DNA of 64,000 nucleotides from NCBI GenBank assembly GCA_001465935.1, contig LNKV01000040.1:516804-580803 (forward strand), in the 5' to 3' direction. Numbering within the stretch: the stretch's first letter is position 1; every line of letters begins with the position of its first letter. Shown piece by piece: positions 1-12,593 of the stretch. The notes beneath the pieces were generated by a model that was given only the letters and a program-made list of their open reading frames with translations, was not told the DNA's origin and searched no databases. Position numbers and translations under genes: made by a program. The DNA is from Clarireedia homoeocarpa (lineage: Eukaryota > Ascomycota > Leotiomycetes > Helotiales > Rutstroemiaceae).

Positions 1-611
1 TATAGTCACGCTCGATGAACTCGAAAGAGCTTACTTGAAAGATGCAATACCAGAAACAGACTACACAGAAACTTGCGATCGATTACTGAAGCAATACAAA
101 GCTATCTTGTCGGATGAAGGCGTGGCTCGAGAGTTTGTGGATCTCGAGACTTTCAAGAGCGAATGGGATGTGAGTGTTCTCCAACGAAATCTCATAGAAC
201 AGTCAATCTAACGTCGTGCCTTTATAGATGGAGGTACCTAGAGCAACGGAAAGGCTTCGAATAGGATTGCCTAGCACCGTCACTGCGCCATCACATAACG
301 CATCAAGCGGCGGCAATAACAGCACCAACGGTACTTTGATTCTTGAAGCGACGCAAGACTTCATAACATTCCTAGACGCCCTCAAGTTGGGATTGCTGGC
401 GAAGGATCAGCTGCATCCATTACTGTCCGATGTTATACAAAGCGTAAATAAAGTTACGGACAGAGACTTTGATGGAAGGGGAAAGATTGTCCAATGGCTG
501 ATTGCTCTGAACCAAATGAGAGCAACGGAAGAAGTCAGTGAGGATCAAGCAAGGGAACTAGAGTTGGATATGAACTCTGCATATCAAGGCTTTAAAGCTG
601 CGTTAGCTTGA
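1..611 (+). CDS. vps28: VPS28, ESCRT-I subunit (3' part of gene)
   Basis: The 5' end lies outside the window. The visible part is an exon ending at 169, an intron 170-227 (GTGAGT donor, CTAAC branch site at 208-212, TAG acceptor) and a last exon 228-611 ending in TGA. The first exon reads in the frame starting at base 2 and gives the end of the VPS28 N-terminal core (LDELERAYLKDAI, YKAIL, FKSEWD). The last 127 residues hold a Ser/Gly/Asn-rich linker and the four-helix VPS28 C-terminal domain (FITFLDALKLGLLAKDQLHP, DFDGRGKIVQWL, LELDMNSAYQGFK). In the family VPS28 binds VPS23 and VPS37 to form ESCRT-I at endosomes, and the C-terminal domain recruits ESCRT-II for sorting cargo into multivesicular bodies. 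The gene converges on mdm12 with 175 bp between stop codons. The identification is firm. Confidence 0.95.
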
Positions 612-786
612 ATTCTGTTGATTCCTTCTTAGGTGTAGTATTGGAGCCAGCGGTGTATGGTATTCATGTGAAATGACTCTGTCAAAGGAGAGTGGGGCGT
701 TTACAAAACCGATGGCTTGGTCGTCGAGATCTGAGGAATCAAAGGGACTTGCAAATTTCTGTATTTTCGAACCATATGCATCCTCA

Positions 787-2067
787 TCAGACCAAGAATG
801 TCCAAAAGCTAGGATAAACAAACTCGTCTTCAAAAATTCGCCGGACCTGCTCGAGGACAAACTTTTCCACCTTTCCCACGTTCTTTAGTACTTGCTTGCC
901 ATTTTCCCTCTGACCAATCTCACTCTCCACTTTAATCTCTTGTAGAAGTCCTCCCATTTTCATGCCTGTTGATATGTTCTCGTCTTTCTCGTCTGCCCCA
1001 ATAGCAGCATATGCGTCTTCCGGAGACAGAAAACAAAAATGCGCCCTCTTTCGTATATATGCTAGAACAGCCACCCCGTCGAACGAGAGTCCAGTGATAT
1101 TCAGCTTCACAGGTATACCCACGAAACTTGGCATGGGATAGTCAAGGAGGATTTCGGTAGTAAGTGATAATCGCACGTTTCCGGAATATCGTACTCGAAA
1201 AACAGTCTGAAGATCTTCAACCTTAGGCTCTCGAAATCTCCGTGGTGGTGAAGTCGGCTCTTCGCCGTTCGATTCCTCCGGAATTGTAACTTCGGGAACG
1301 CCATCAAGACTTGCCGGTCTTGTTGTTGAAGAAGAAGCTGCCAGCGTGGAGACGCTGGTTTTCTCCCGTAATGAGTTTTGATTGATATCGGCAGTATGCG
1401 GAGACGATATAGAGCTTGCCCCGCTGCCATTATTACGACAATTGCGGAGACCTGATAAAGGCAAAGGAGGGCTAGGACGGTCGGGCCATCCTTGAGGCAG
1501 ATGTGCACCAGCAACAGCGGCTAGTGGGGTTTGCGCGCCGGAACGTCCACTAGCAAGTTGAGAGTGGAAGTAGCTTAGGTTTGATGTTCCACCAGGAATA
1601 CCAGGTGTAGATGCCCCGAGAAATGGACTTCCTGTGTCCCCAGATGACTGCAATGATCGTAAACCCGGATATCGTGTATCTTTGTTAGCGGGTGGATTCG
1701 GTGCATTGGACAGATGATTTGTTGTCCTTTCCTCGCGATCAATCTTCCTTCTTTCCCTCAACGATTTTGCAATCTCAGTTCCTTCTTCTGCATTAGAGCT
1801 GTCGGACCCCTCATCTTCCTCGTCATCTTCGTCATCATCATCGCCGTCGATGTCTTCATAGAAATCAGGCAATGGATCACAAATATCCTTCAGCTCAACT
1901 TCCGGGGGAATCGAGCCAAAATCGAAGGTGTGGACCTTGACGCCCTTGATAAAGCGGGGCAAGGTCACGGTCTGGAACTTGTCATGAACAAAGTCTCGGA
2001 TCTTTTCTGCAAGAGCAATGCCATCAGGTCCAGTGGTCAATGTCTCCCAATTGAGGTCGATGGACAT
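787..2067 (-). CDS. mdm12: MDM12, ERMES complex subunit
   Basis: An uninterrupted 426-residue frame that starts MSIDLNWETLTTGPDG and ends FVYPSFWTFLV, the hallmark ends of fungal MDM12. The family forms the ER-mitochondria encounter structure with Mmm1, Mdm10 and Mdm34. Its SMP lipid-transfer domain bridges the two membranes and carries phospholipids; mutants have abnormal mitochondria. The SMP fold is split here as in other filamentous fungi: an N-terminal part (about 1-70), an acidic Asp/Glu run (about 72-90), a long Pro/Ser/Thr-rich low-complexity insert (about 120-280), then the remaining SMP strands (about 285-426). No intron is needed. The start is the first ATG and matches the family. 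It is convergent with vps28. Length and both termini fit, so the call is firm. Confidence 0.95.
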   Translation of the reverse strand: MSIDLNWETLTTGPDGIALAEKIRDFVHDKFQTVTLPRFIKGVKVHTFDFGSIPPEVELKDICDPLPDFYEDIDGDDDDEDDEEDEGSDSSNAEEGTEIAKSLRERRKIDREERTTNHLSNAPNPPANKDTRYPGLRSLQSSGDTGSPFLGASTPGIPGGTSNLSYFHSQLASGRSGAQTPLAAVAGAHLPQGWPDRPSPPLPLSGLRNCRNNGSGASSISSPHTADINQNSLREKTSVSTLAASSSTTRPASLDGVPEVTIPEESNGEEPTSPPRRFREPKVEDLQTVFRVRYSGNVRLSLTTEILLDYPMPSFVGIPVKLNITGLSFDGVAVLAYIRKRAHFCFLSPEDAYAAIGADEKDENISTGMKMGGLLQEIKVESEIGQRENGKQVLKNVGKVEKFVLEQVRRIFEDEFVYPSFWTFLV

Positions 2068-4129
2068 CTGGATTTTGCGCTTCAGTGTTCATTAAAGCTC
2101 ATAGATCTGAAGCGAACGGTTCCTCGAATGTCACATATGAAGACGTAAAGACGTTGTATGGTAGATTGTATATGTAGGTGTTGATGTGGTTATTTAATGG
2201 TGATCCAGCTTTTCCACAAAATAATTGGGTAGAGCTCGATAAGAGCTCCTGGGGCACATCGATGCCTTAAGCTTGAAAATATTCAGAAATCGAAAACAGC
2301 AATGACCTTGCAGTAAAGCAGCACTGAAACGGCTCGGCCCCACTTAGCCCCGAAACCCGACCTCCTCCAAACAAAACAAACATCATGTCTTGAAAAAGAC
2401 AGCTCAACTCAACTCCAAGGACCAAGCAGGACGGGCGCCTTAGCTACGGAATTATTATGGCTTTTTATCTCGGTTATACTACCGGCTGTTTCCACGAGAG
2501 TCCAATACCTATTCCAAACACTCCGAACGCGCCAGTTCGAGATATAGGCCGCAGTACCTCACAGGACTACCCAGTCGATTCATTTTTCTTGTCTCGAGAC
2601 TTACACCTGTTGGATTAAATATATTGCTACCTGGAATGATATTAAATATGACAATCCTTTTCCTGCACTACTCAGGAGTTCTCAAGGAAAGATCAAGGAG
2701 TTGCAATTTCTACCACATATACGATTCCTTTCTTCTCTGCTCGTGTAACTGCTATTGGCTGAATAGCCACCCTCAGCTCTCCGCTGTGCCATCATATACC
2801 GCGCCAGTGGCGTCTAATCGACCACGCGCCTTCTGTACGAGAACAATAATAGCGGCACAGGCGGGTGTTGCCTTTTTCAGCCTTACCTATTTTGCAAGGG
2901 CGGCCTGTACTCACCACTCCAATTGGCTCACACTCTACATGCGAAACGCTGAGACCTTGTAAGAGCAAGATTTCAGGTAATGGTTCCGCCACCGAGAAAC
3001 TCCTGAACATGCCACCATCATGCAAATTGGAGATTAGGACTTTGCATCACTAGAAGAGCTCTGCCGCTGCAATTGTGGCCTCGCGTAAGTAATGTGTCTC
3101 CTAGAAACATTAGAACCTTGCTTAACTTGTTCACTTGCTCATTGGTTCTCGCATATCAAAATTGCATTCCACATCAGGCAAACCACGATCATATTTACCC
3201 AGTCCGGGAAAAAGATTCGAGGCTGTGCTCGATGACAAAGCAAGCTCAGTGGATGTGATCAGTCGTCAATGTCATAATCTCACAGCAATATAGAATGTTT
3301 CCATTAAGAGTTAGGTTATTCCTGGTATCATTCAAGCCTTATCACATGACCGTTGGAAGCTGCATGTAGAACGCAAGGATTCACATCCCTGGACGCAGAA
3401 TGTGAACCGTATCTGTTTGGCAGACTTCCTGCTGTGTATCTGATTTGGATTGCTAGTGACAATTGACTAGAAAAACCATGCTAAGCAATTTAGCCGCAGC
3501 GCAGCTGATAGGCCTATCAGTAGGACGTCGGTGGGTGTTGCGCACTCTACTGAGGGGGCCAAGTTGCACGAAGGATGCATGGCAATCCTTACATCCTTGT
3601 GTAGTCAAACCTCACTCGAGTCATTTGCCCTGTGCGATATGCTATACTACTTTTGCTACAAGCGTCGACACCAATGGTATCTCCAAGTTGCACGAAGTTA
3701 TGTGCGATGAAGTAGTAAGCGACAACATGAGATGAGTTTGACACGGACATTGATACAAAGGACTAAAATTTGAAAGTCTTCTATCAAATCATGATGTACG
3801 AAAATGGTATGGCCATGTCTATTGAAGAAATAAAAGGTAAAGAATCAACTAAAAGTCTATCGAGCCAGAAAGAAAGAAAGAAAGAAACCTCCAACTAATA
3901 ATCCCACGAGCAAAAATCTCATTCCATGAACTCCAAAGTATGCTTGTATGCTTACAATGATAGTCCACGAGACATCCTCACAAACAAATTCCAAAGCATA
4001 TCTGGCAACCACCACTTGCCTCCGAATCCTATCAAATCAAATTCCCAGGAGCCCACAAAAGGGCATGATTCACTTCACTAGTCAACCCGGAGCTCCCTTG
4101 GTAGAAACGAGCGACCATTCGAATGCGAT
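2068..4129. other. Intergenic region without a supported gene
   Basis: This holds the mdm12 promoter side and the downstream side of the small gene at 4130-4364. Only short frames without domain character are visible on either strand, and I see no tRNA-like or repeat structure apart from the GAAA microsatellite. Confidence 0.5.
3867..3888 (+). repeat. (GAAA)n microsatellite
   Basis: About five uninterrupted GAAA units lie in intergenic DNA. Confidence 0.8.
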
Positions 4130-4364
4130 TCAAAGGTGCGAGGTGGTTTGTTCACTAAGTACAGATTAGGATCGGCTTGAGTAACAGTGGTTAGGGAATC
4201 GTACTCACTTACTGTCGACAGCCAAGTCTGCATGGCTCCGAGGTATCTTCTCTGACATCCTTAGGACCAGGACATTGTCCTGCTCTGCAAGCAGCGCCCT
4301 CAACTTTTCTAATGGTGCTAACGTGGATTCCGCAGCTGTAATAGCAGTGGTAGTATTTGCACAT
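4130..4364 (-). CDS. Small Cys-rich protein, two exons
   Basis: On the minus strand an ATG at 4364-4362 opens a frame starting MCKYYHCYYSCGIH and continuing with CRAGQCPGP and PCRLGCR, giving eight cysteines in about 50 residues. Without splicing it stops after 51 residues at 4209. A good intron 4155-4212 (GTAAGTGAG donor, CCTAAT branch, TTAG acceptor) would replace the last residue by a short tail ending at 4130 (58 residues). Small proteins of the shape MC-x-Y...CG...C...CP...PC-x2-C are common in filamentous fungi and may bind a metal; I do not know the function. There is no signal peptide, so secretion is unlikely. Upstream, 4365-4710 looks like a C/A/T-rich leader and may contain a leader intron (4481-4537, GTAAGTG...CTAG). 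It was missed by size cut-offs but has good gene character. Confidence 0.5.
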
Positions 4365-7300
4365 TTTGGCGGCTTGGTGTGTCGACGACGTTTTTCGGAC
4401 TTAAAGATCGATTTAGATCTGAGCTAGTAGTATCATCATAATCAGTAAATGCTGCCCGGTAGTAAATTGAATGTGCATTACTAGCACACCCATAAAGCCG
4501 ATAGGAATATGGATGATAGAGTCGAATCCACACTTACCAGGACAGTGATAGATGTATGCAATATTGCAGGTGAGCTGAGTTCTCGAGGTAGAGGAGGGTG
4601 TAGCAAGTAGATAAAGGTGATATTGACTGAGAGAAAGCTTTGAGACTGGAGGTTGATTGCGATTGAAGGTGATGAATTGAACTGTTGAACCCTCAAACTC
4701 ATGAGCGACGGCAGCTTGCTTTATACACCGTCATACCATTCCGAGTATATGGTACCGGCCTGTTGGAGTTAATTTGGCAGATTGTTTGCTCGCCATCCAT
4801 CGCAGGATGTTCACACAACACGAGAGACGCTGTCAGCATCAGAGGAAAAAGAATGCCTGCCGCGAGCTGGTGTGCCCTACTTGTTGGTTGCTAGTAGGTG
4901 GCCGTAAGGGATGGGACAGGATGAGTTGGTGCTAGGAATCAACAAGCAGCCATAGAGATATCACACCAGGCTTTTCGACAGGAATCACCAACAAAATAGC
5001 CGTCATCCGCCGCGCAAACAACAGTTGGAACTGTAGGGAAGGATCATTCGAGCAGTACATAGTGGTAGGGCGGGCAAGTATCATTCCCTGACAAGGGTCT
5101 CCTCCGGTAAAGCGCTATAGCGGAAAAGCGCAAGCTCACATGGGCAGATCCTGAGATTGATGTAGAAATTATTGTTATTATTTTTCTCCTTCAATATTTT
5201 GGACTGATATTTTTCGCTCATTTCTCTATCTGGCAGTATGTGAAGGAGGAGGTGCAGGAGCGGATCAGCAAGCAAGAAACAATGATGATCCACACCCGAG
5301 GCAGCCAGGTTACAGAGTGCAGCTTGCAACGACCGGAAAACTAGCCCACCCACCCCTCTGCTTCTTACTGTACCTTTATCGTTCTAGTACACGATCTGGC
5401 CATGGTGGATGGAGTCTAAGACTGTCATACCGTATTTGCGCAAGTATCCATAAATGTATTCAAGGAACAAGGGATAATACACGCCCTCTAAGCCCTGGAT
5501 CCACAAATGCGCGTTAAACATCTCGTACTACCTACCAGACTAGTACGGATAAGGCTACTGAAAGGAGCTGTACATACGGGTAGAGTAGCGGGGAGGGGAG
5601 GTGATAGATCAGGTCGCTTGCGATTCTGACCTGGCGCAACTACCAGCCTACGAGCCTACCAACTTCCTTGTCTGCCGCTTCGACCAGCATGATGCTTCGA
5701 GGATTTTCGACTACTGCACATATGTCCCTGGAAGGTTACAATCTAAAGATTGGTGTGCTAGAGTGCTAACGTTGTGCGACAAGCCTACTACATAACACAT
5801 AACACAGAGCACTGCACGAGTTGGCCAATAGAACATTCGAGGGGCGGAGTTCCGCTCGAAGTGTTGCGGCTCACAACATTTCTAGGCTTCTGATTGCGAG
5901 GGGTGCCATGTGCCATGTGCCATTTGCCATAAGTCTTCGGTCTTAAGTCTTCCTTCTATATGGGCTGACGTCTTAGGTGCTTGCTTGTACTGTAAACTGG
6001 AATGTACGTATACTATGCTAGTACCTCGACTTTGGATGCTGCTAAATCGCACCTTATGGCCTATGCTACGGCCGGCTTCGAAACGACTAACATGTGCTAG
6101 GAGGTACTTACATACTATTTTTGTGCTCCAGGGCCGACTCCTACAGTGCATCAATTAGCTGTGAATGGTGTTTTGGTAAGGCTTCTTCTCGAAGCTTTTT
6201 TTGTTTTCCTTGCTCCTTCGCTAACCCATCTCGTTTGGTAGAGGCTGTCCGAAGTAACCGTTGGAGAGTGGAGAGGTGAGAGTTGGAGGGTCACATTTTG
6301 GGAAGGATTAATCGTTCATTGTAGGGCTGTGAATCTCGCTGCATCTACTTGTGAATCACGGTACGGAAGCGCATCGGACACTTCGTGCCTGTATGGTTGT
6401 TCCAAATAACCGCAACAATTGCCCATACAAGCATTCAAGCCAATTCTTCTCTTCCTCCTTGCCCGCTAACTCCCCCTTTTATCATTTTCTCTTTCATCCC
6501 CTTTCACACTATTTTTGTTTCCCAACTGCCGCAAAACTTGCTATCCTTTCTAACCTAGTTCATTGCCCCCATCCCGTCCTGCGTCAGTAGGGGATCGGTC
6601 CAACATTCATCAACGTCCACTGCCGTTACAATTGGTCCCTCGAGGACTGGTTACCAACATAATTCATTAGCCCATCGTTGGTCGTCCATACTCATTCATT
6701 TTAGTACAACTCTGCCCTACACCTGAATCATTGTACTACCGCAGTTGTCCGGAATTTTATGATGCATGATTGACAGAATTCTACGGTCTTTGGCAGGACA
6801 CGCCACGCATGCGATTGCGATTGCGATTGCGAATGCCATCTTGCGGCAAGGTCTTGACGCAGATGTCTCCTTTCTAAGCAATTGTCTCCGGACTGAAATC
6901 CTACAAATTGAAACGTTGCTGCTGACGACACAAATAACCAAGTTGAGTAGTAATCTCAATTGAATTCACCGGTTTCAAAGGCACAGATGGCGATTTGAGC
7001 CTTGAACCATCTGCAAAGGAAGACTGTACAGTGCCCTGTTCCTTCCATTCCAACCATGATAATTTGCGTCCCCAATCTAGGGCTTCTTGGGGGCGACACA
7101 TCCCCCCGTGCAATTTGACATTCGGTCGATGGAAACAGACCTACAGTTCAAGTAATCTTTCTAGGACGTCAGATTGCGGTCAACGGTCGATACCGGCCCG
7201 CTTATCGGTCTCCCGATCTGCACCAAGGCTATTCCTTACTGTATAAAGCATGGTATGGGGACTTCCAACGGCTTCAGACACGATACAAGTGGTTCATCAC

Positions 7301-8893
7301 CGCACCACACGATTCTAACATTGTCAAGTCAGAAAGGGCCACAAGACCTCAAATCTGCAGGGTTCCGACGTCATGCTATTTTGACGACGGTTGCCTGCAA
7401 CATTGTCCGCTGTCAGCTGCAAGAGGTGATTGATACTCTACTGCGAGTGCAGGCTTGTTTATTTTTTATTTCATTTTGAATTTATGTCCCGAAGCCGGAC
7501 TGACCGAAACTAATTGTCAAGACTAAATCAACTCAGTCTCCTTGCGGCATATGTTGCTACTACCTGCCTGCCTGGCACTATGCCTCTGGAACAAACTCAC
7601 ACTAGGGACAGATTGTGATCAATCGGTGTTCATCGTCGATAGGCAATGTGATGAGTAGCCTTGGAATGTAGGACAAACCTCAACATTCATAGGCGACGTC
7701 TGTCAATTAGCGGCGCAGGGAGAGTGCAAGGGAATAATAGACGCCAATGGCATCCTAAACTTCCAAGACTAAGGATGATAAGGCGAAATCCTCACCGTAA
7801 TTTCCAGTTCAGAGCTTCCTTGTAACCAAATGCTCTCTCGACCGCGTCAAAGTCATGGTCACACAGGACTTGCAAGGGTTTATGAGAAGGGTCGTTCAGC
7901 AGACTATTGCCGAACTCCACAACCGCTAGAGATGCTGTATTACTATCTCTACACTAGGTATAGCTATGTAACACAAACACGAAGCCATCTCTTGTTAAGG
8001 CTAGATCCCCGTGCTCAATATATTCTGAACCGTCAACGTCCCGCATTTGCTCCGATCTGTGGGAAAACCAAATCTAGCATAGCCCAGCACTTCTCTTAGC
8101 ACAGATAAATCCGAAGTCTTAGCTCACAGGTTTTGCAAGATCAGACATGCAGTGAAGTTAGACTAAGAGCCCTGATCCCTTCAATGAGCTGAGAGCGACC
8201 ATAGGGTCCTCAAGTCCTAGCTAAAATGAAGCCATTTTCTACTGGAAATCCTACCAATCATCAACCGGGAGAAGCATGATAGCTACGAAATGTACACGTT
8301 CGGGTAACACGACTGCATACTTCCGAACTCCACCCTGCAAGACCTGAGATAGCTAGGTAGCTACGTTTTGAAGAACGACGGAACGAGGGAAGGGCTTCGG
8401 AGGAACTGTATGCATCGGGGTTCGTACAGGCAAGTCCTGTCATCGCGGAGCAAAAACACAACTACAGTAGTAAGTGGGCAGATGGCATGGATTGGTCCTA
8501 TATTCGTCTATGTTGATTGTCAATTCTAGAACTAGAGCATCATACTCCGTAGAAGATTCATATCACATTCTCAGCATCATGCATAGTAAGCTGGCGGAGA
8601 ATGGGGCCCCGCGGTTTTGAATTGAGTGAGAATTTTGGTGATATTGATACGAAATGATGCGGATGAACGCAACAAAAACTACCAATCTGAAAAGAGAAAC
8701 TCCCGAGCTTCTTACATCTCGCGCCAAATTTTGCTTTCTCGCTGGAGGAATCTGCAAAGATGGACCGGAGGGAAGCAAGTTCGTAGGTCAATCCGTGGGC
8801 GTATGGCGAAAGGACGAACGAAACAACTACTTACCAACATCAGCTCTATTCAGCCCAGTAACCCTAGAATCTGCCCTTGCATGAGAGAATGCG
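4365..8893. other. Long gene-poor stretch
   Basis: No convincing coding frame was found in 4.5 kb. Visible content: the likely leader of the small Cys-rich gene (4365-4710), a short GTGCCAT tandem near 5906-5931, a pyrimidine-rich strip around 6430-6600 that resembles a fungal promoter but precedes no clear open frame, and a four-unit GCGATT tandem at 6811-6834. Long untranslated RNAs or multi-exon genes of unknown family cannot be excluded by eye. Confidence 0.4.
6811..6834 (+). repeat. GCGATT short tandem repeat
   Basis: Three perfect hexamer units are followed by one variant unit (GCGAAT). Confidence 0.8.
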
Positions 8894-9507
8894 ATGAGCG
8901 ACAAGGCACCCTCGAATAATATCGAGTCACATATGCTAACCAAACTTGAGGGTGGTCCAGCAGGCCCAAATCGAGGCCCGTTTGCCTTCGGTGATTCTGT
9001 CAGCTTTGGTGTCACGTGAGTGAAATTCGTCCTGATCGTAAAATCATGGGTTTGGATTTTGTTGCTGGCACAGTCATTGCTTCTCTGATGCATGCGATGT
9101 ATGGGAAACAAACACGCGTGCATCATCGTATAAGGGGGCAGAGTCATTTGAGTTTGGAGGGGGTGATGTCGGTTGAGGAAGAGAATGCCTCGTTGGTGCA
9201 TGAAATCATGAGTGCTTTGCCGTTGGAAGGAATGGAACAAACGGCCATCGATATACGATATTTAATTCCGGATAGGCTGGGAGGCAAAGTTAAGGTTCGA
9301 GTCGCCTTCTGGTTTTACGAGCGAACATTTCCTTATTGCTTCCTTTTGTGGCTCACCGCAACGGACTTCGTGTCGAGTCGTCTGGCTGTTTTCTTTGGCA
9401 CATCTAGAAGGCGCCTAGTTCAGGGAAACCAACGACCTGGATCCAATTTGAGAGATGGCAAATTCGAGGGGCAAATACAATCAACAATACCAACAGTATC
9501 GGTGTAG
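8894..9507 (+). CDS. Doubtful spliced gene of unknown function
   Basis: An ATG at 8894 opens a 40-codon stretch that includes GGPAGPNRGPFAFGDSVSFG and runs into a canonical GTGAGT donor at 9016. Downstream, one frame stays open to 9507 (about 130 residues, with stretches such as SVEEENASLVHEIMSALP). Two acceptors are possible: one about 57 bp downstream, which shifts to a frame that soon stops, and one near 9132 (ATAAG), which joins the long frame. I do not recognise a family, and the last third (FWFYERTFPYCFLLWLTATD) could be chance translation of noncoding DNA. Treat as a candidate only. Confidence 0.25.
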
Positions 9508-10329
9508 AATCATCGCCGTATATGGAGCTGGCTGTGCTGTGCTGTGCTTTATTGGTAAGGTCATACCATCTATTTCTTGATATCACAGTCGATGGCAATT
9601 TCGACTCTCCTGATTATCAAGCCCCGGGTTTGTGGAGAGATTTCTCATGTACGTACGTACCCCTCTCTACAGTACTTTGGCCCGTTGATGACCGTAGCAT
9701 CATGTTATGGTGTCGCTCCTACTAGATGGTGGACTGATGCATCAATCACGACCATGGTACTCCTGGATTTGAACTTGTCGGCTTCCAGCATATCTTCGGT
9801 TTGTCGCCGATCCCCTCACATGAAAAAGCCATCGTCGCAATCTCCTGATCTTCGAAACAAAACATCTGATAACACCGGCATGGCCTACTTATCAAAGGAT
9901 GCCCTTTCCCTTCACTAAACTATCCGCTGGGTGCTTCAATATAACATCTACCTATGAAAATGAATTCTGAACGGCAGGCCTCTGCATCTGTTCTCGAGAT
10001 TCATCTTTTGCTGTGGGGTCTCCTCTTTTCCAAGCCCCGGATCTTATTCTTGAAGGTGCAACTCAGCCAATCAAATCATTTCCTTGCGGCTTTGATCGCA
10101 TTTTCGGGTTGAAAGAAAGCTGTTTATTATCGTGACCGCTTAAATCGCATTTCTCCATTAGGAAACTTGCTTCATTGTCGTCATACGCAGGCTCCGAGTG
10201 TATAATTTTATATATTTGCATCAATTGTCATGTCTTCATTTTGCTTCCGAAGCAGTTTGATCTGGGAATCATCTTCGACTACGCACTGTCCATCGTCTGA
10301 GAATCAGACGACCAATCTCTTCTACACGT

Positions 10330-10726
10330 GCATCAGTGCTGCATGTTTGGGACGTCACTGACCGACCCGCAAAGTGAATTACAAACTCAGCAAAACCTAC
10401 CTAGTAGTGGTTTCCCCTCGAATTCAGGCCTTCCTTCTCATCTTACAAAAGCCCCTCCATTTCCCCCCCAAAACATTGTTCTGCTCCTCCAACCTTCCTC
10501 CCTTTCGCCCCCGCATCACACCAGATCAGCAATCAGCACAAACCAAAGCTACTTCCCTTAGACCTATCCTGCGACCTTTCTATACATCCTTCCTTTGCAC
10601 ATTCTTCACATCTTCTCCGTAATCTTGATTCCATCTCGTTCCGGGCAGAAACCTATAATAAGAAACGGAAGAACGAACGTATCTCCTCGTATTTTCAACG
10701 TCTCATTATCAACCAACATCCCCAAA
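10330..10726 (+). promoter_or_regulatory. Pyrimidine-rich promoter and leader
   Basis: A long C/T-rich strip (most marked at about 10430-10530 and 10560-10700) directly precedes the ATG at 10727. CT tracts of this kind are typical of core promoters and leaders of well-expressed filamentous fungal genes. The region from 9508 to 10330 holds no supported gene. Confidence 0.5.
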
Positions 10727-11122
10727 ATGACCTCCCCATCCCTCACCACCTCTGAAGTCAACGCCCTTGCAATGAGCGGCCAGGAGAACTGTGTTCCTGC
10801 TGCAGAGGACTTGCGGCCCCATTCGTTCCTCTCGTTGGCCCCTAAGACATCGGCTTCATACCCTGCTAATCCGATATCGAAGTCTGAGACGCCACGTCAG
10901 CTGACTGAGAGTCTCGCAGCGGTTGAGACCAAGGAAGTGTCCGGGTTGAGTGAGCTTGATAGGGAGTTGTTGCTGAAGGCGAGTAGAAGTGAGAGCATGA
11001 GTAGTGATGCTTCTAGTGTGGGGGCACAGAAGTCGAGCGGACGCTTTTTGAAGTTGGGTCCGGTGCACTTCGGTGAGAATGATGGAAAGGGTGATTGGAG
11101 TGAGCAGGTTGTTGCTGAGTAG
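10727..11122 (+). CDS. Conserved small fungal protein, LKLGPVHFG type
   Basis: The frame is open further upstream (from 10595), but I choose the ATG at 10727 (context CCAAAATGAC): it follows the CT-rich leader, and the upstream part reads as translated leader. The product is 131 residues, hydrophilic, without signal peptide or membrane segment. It has a middle motif SELDRELLLKASRSESMSS and a C-terminal block RFLKLGPVHFGE followed by an acidic tail. I recall proteins ending with this LKLGPVH-x-G block as widespread in filamentous ascomycetes, without a known biochemical role. It is probably a soluble, intrinsically disordered, perhaps stress- or light-responsive protein; that role is a guess. 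No intron is needed. Confidence 0.6.
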   Translation: MTSPSLTTSEVNALAMSGQENCVPAAEDLRPHSFLSLAPKTSASYPANPISKSETPRQLTESLAAVETKEVSGLSELDRELLLKASRSESMSSDASSVGAQKSSGRFLKLGPVHFGENDGKGDWSEQVVAE

Positions 11123-12593
11123 GAGGCCTGCTGGGCTACGGCTTTCGTTACATGTGTTGAGTTAGAGGTTGATCACGATGAATACATTTGAGTTGCGAGG
11201 GGTTGTTCGCTGTTTTGCTTGGTCTCTTTCTTGGTAGGCATCCTGGGATGCAATAAGTTGTAGCATGGCTACTATGACAGCGGCAATGAGCATGATCGTG
11301 GAGGTACAAATTGAAATGGTATGCGATAGAGCAATTGCGCAAGGGGCATGTTGGAAAGTGGTTCCTCATCCTGGCGGAGTATGAGCTACGACTGAAGAAT
11401 ACGATCCGTTTACGAATTTATTTTACTTTCGGATCCTCGTTTTACAAAAAGCATAAGGTTATCGCAAATATTAACGAATGATCAACCGTTGCGATGCCTC
11501 TTACTTTCCTCCTACAGCACTTCTGCGTTGACATAAATTATGTCTCCCACATCAGCCATGTTGAACTGTCACTCTCGTCTCACATCAGCTCAGCTTGCAT
11601 AGTTCTCGTTCAATATCATGCACGCCATACCTTCCTTCTTCATTCGAAACACATCTTGCTTCAACAAGTTGCGGAACTAAAATATTACTTATGATCAACA
11701 CCGCGGCACTTGTATGTTTTAGCATCCAATATTAGCATGCTCAAAATCAGATCTGACATGTACTATAGGTCGGTTCGCGTAATACATTGGGGTCGCGGAC
11801 TTTCCCCTTCTTAAAGCTGTTTTATTCTACAACTCCCTTTTTCCCTTTGTCGCTGCATACTTGCCAGGACTCCCTCACCGATCAAGACTATCATCTCCGG
11901 CGTCCACCAAACACGAGAGGTTATTAAAATTCCAGCTTTTCTCATAGAAGAAATGCAATCTAGGTCTTTTGTTTTTGACTTCTTTCTTTGACAATACACG
12001 CGTCCTTGCATCTCATCTTCCCGTACGGCAACTAGTGGTTTGCTTGCATTTACGTCGGATATAAGACTATAAGTGGTTTAATTCTGTCTTTTTTAATTGA
12101 TTTTTTCCCTGAGCTTAGAGAGTGTGCTCATTTCAGTCATAATGTGAGTGATTTGTGAAATCGTTGCCTGTATGTATGTGGCTGCAAGGAGATGATGAAA
12201 CTTTGAGTATTGATTGGGTGTAAGGAGAGAATGCTATTTCTGATTTAACTCCTTTTACCACCTTGACTTTGTGATATATCTATTTTATTCTACCTGTGTT
12301 TTGAGATTGGCCAGGTATAGACACATCTGATACTACACGATTACTTCAAACATCAGATTATGAAATAAGGTAGGACGAATTTGTTTGCGTCTAGGAAATT
12401 CCAGGTATTTCAGATTTCTTTCGCGTGAGCTTTCTTTTGATCCATGCAATTTTTCATCTTCTAATATTACACATGACCACCATAAATTCTCCTCTCATGT
12501 CTGATACGAGGCATCTAGGTATTTACCAGACGAAGATCCCTCTAGTTTCCAACAGACCGTGAATGCCAAACCCACCCAACCTCTACCACTCAT
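11123..12593. other. Intergenic region
   Basis: Moderately AT-rich DNA with only short frames on both strands. It contains the 3' flank of the small gene at 10727-11122 and that of the truncated gene at 12594-13072. No repeat or RNA gene was recognised. Confidence 0.4.

Noticed and set aside
5081..5353. Possible 90-residue minus-strand protein
   Set aside because: It contains an Asn run from an ATT/TTATT simple stretch, has no intron signals and no recognisable domain; it is likely chance.
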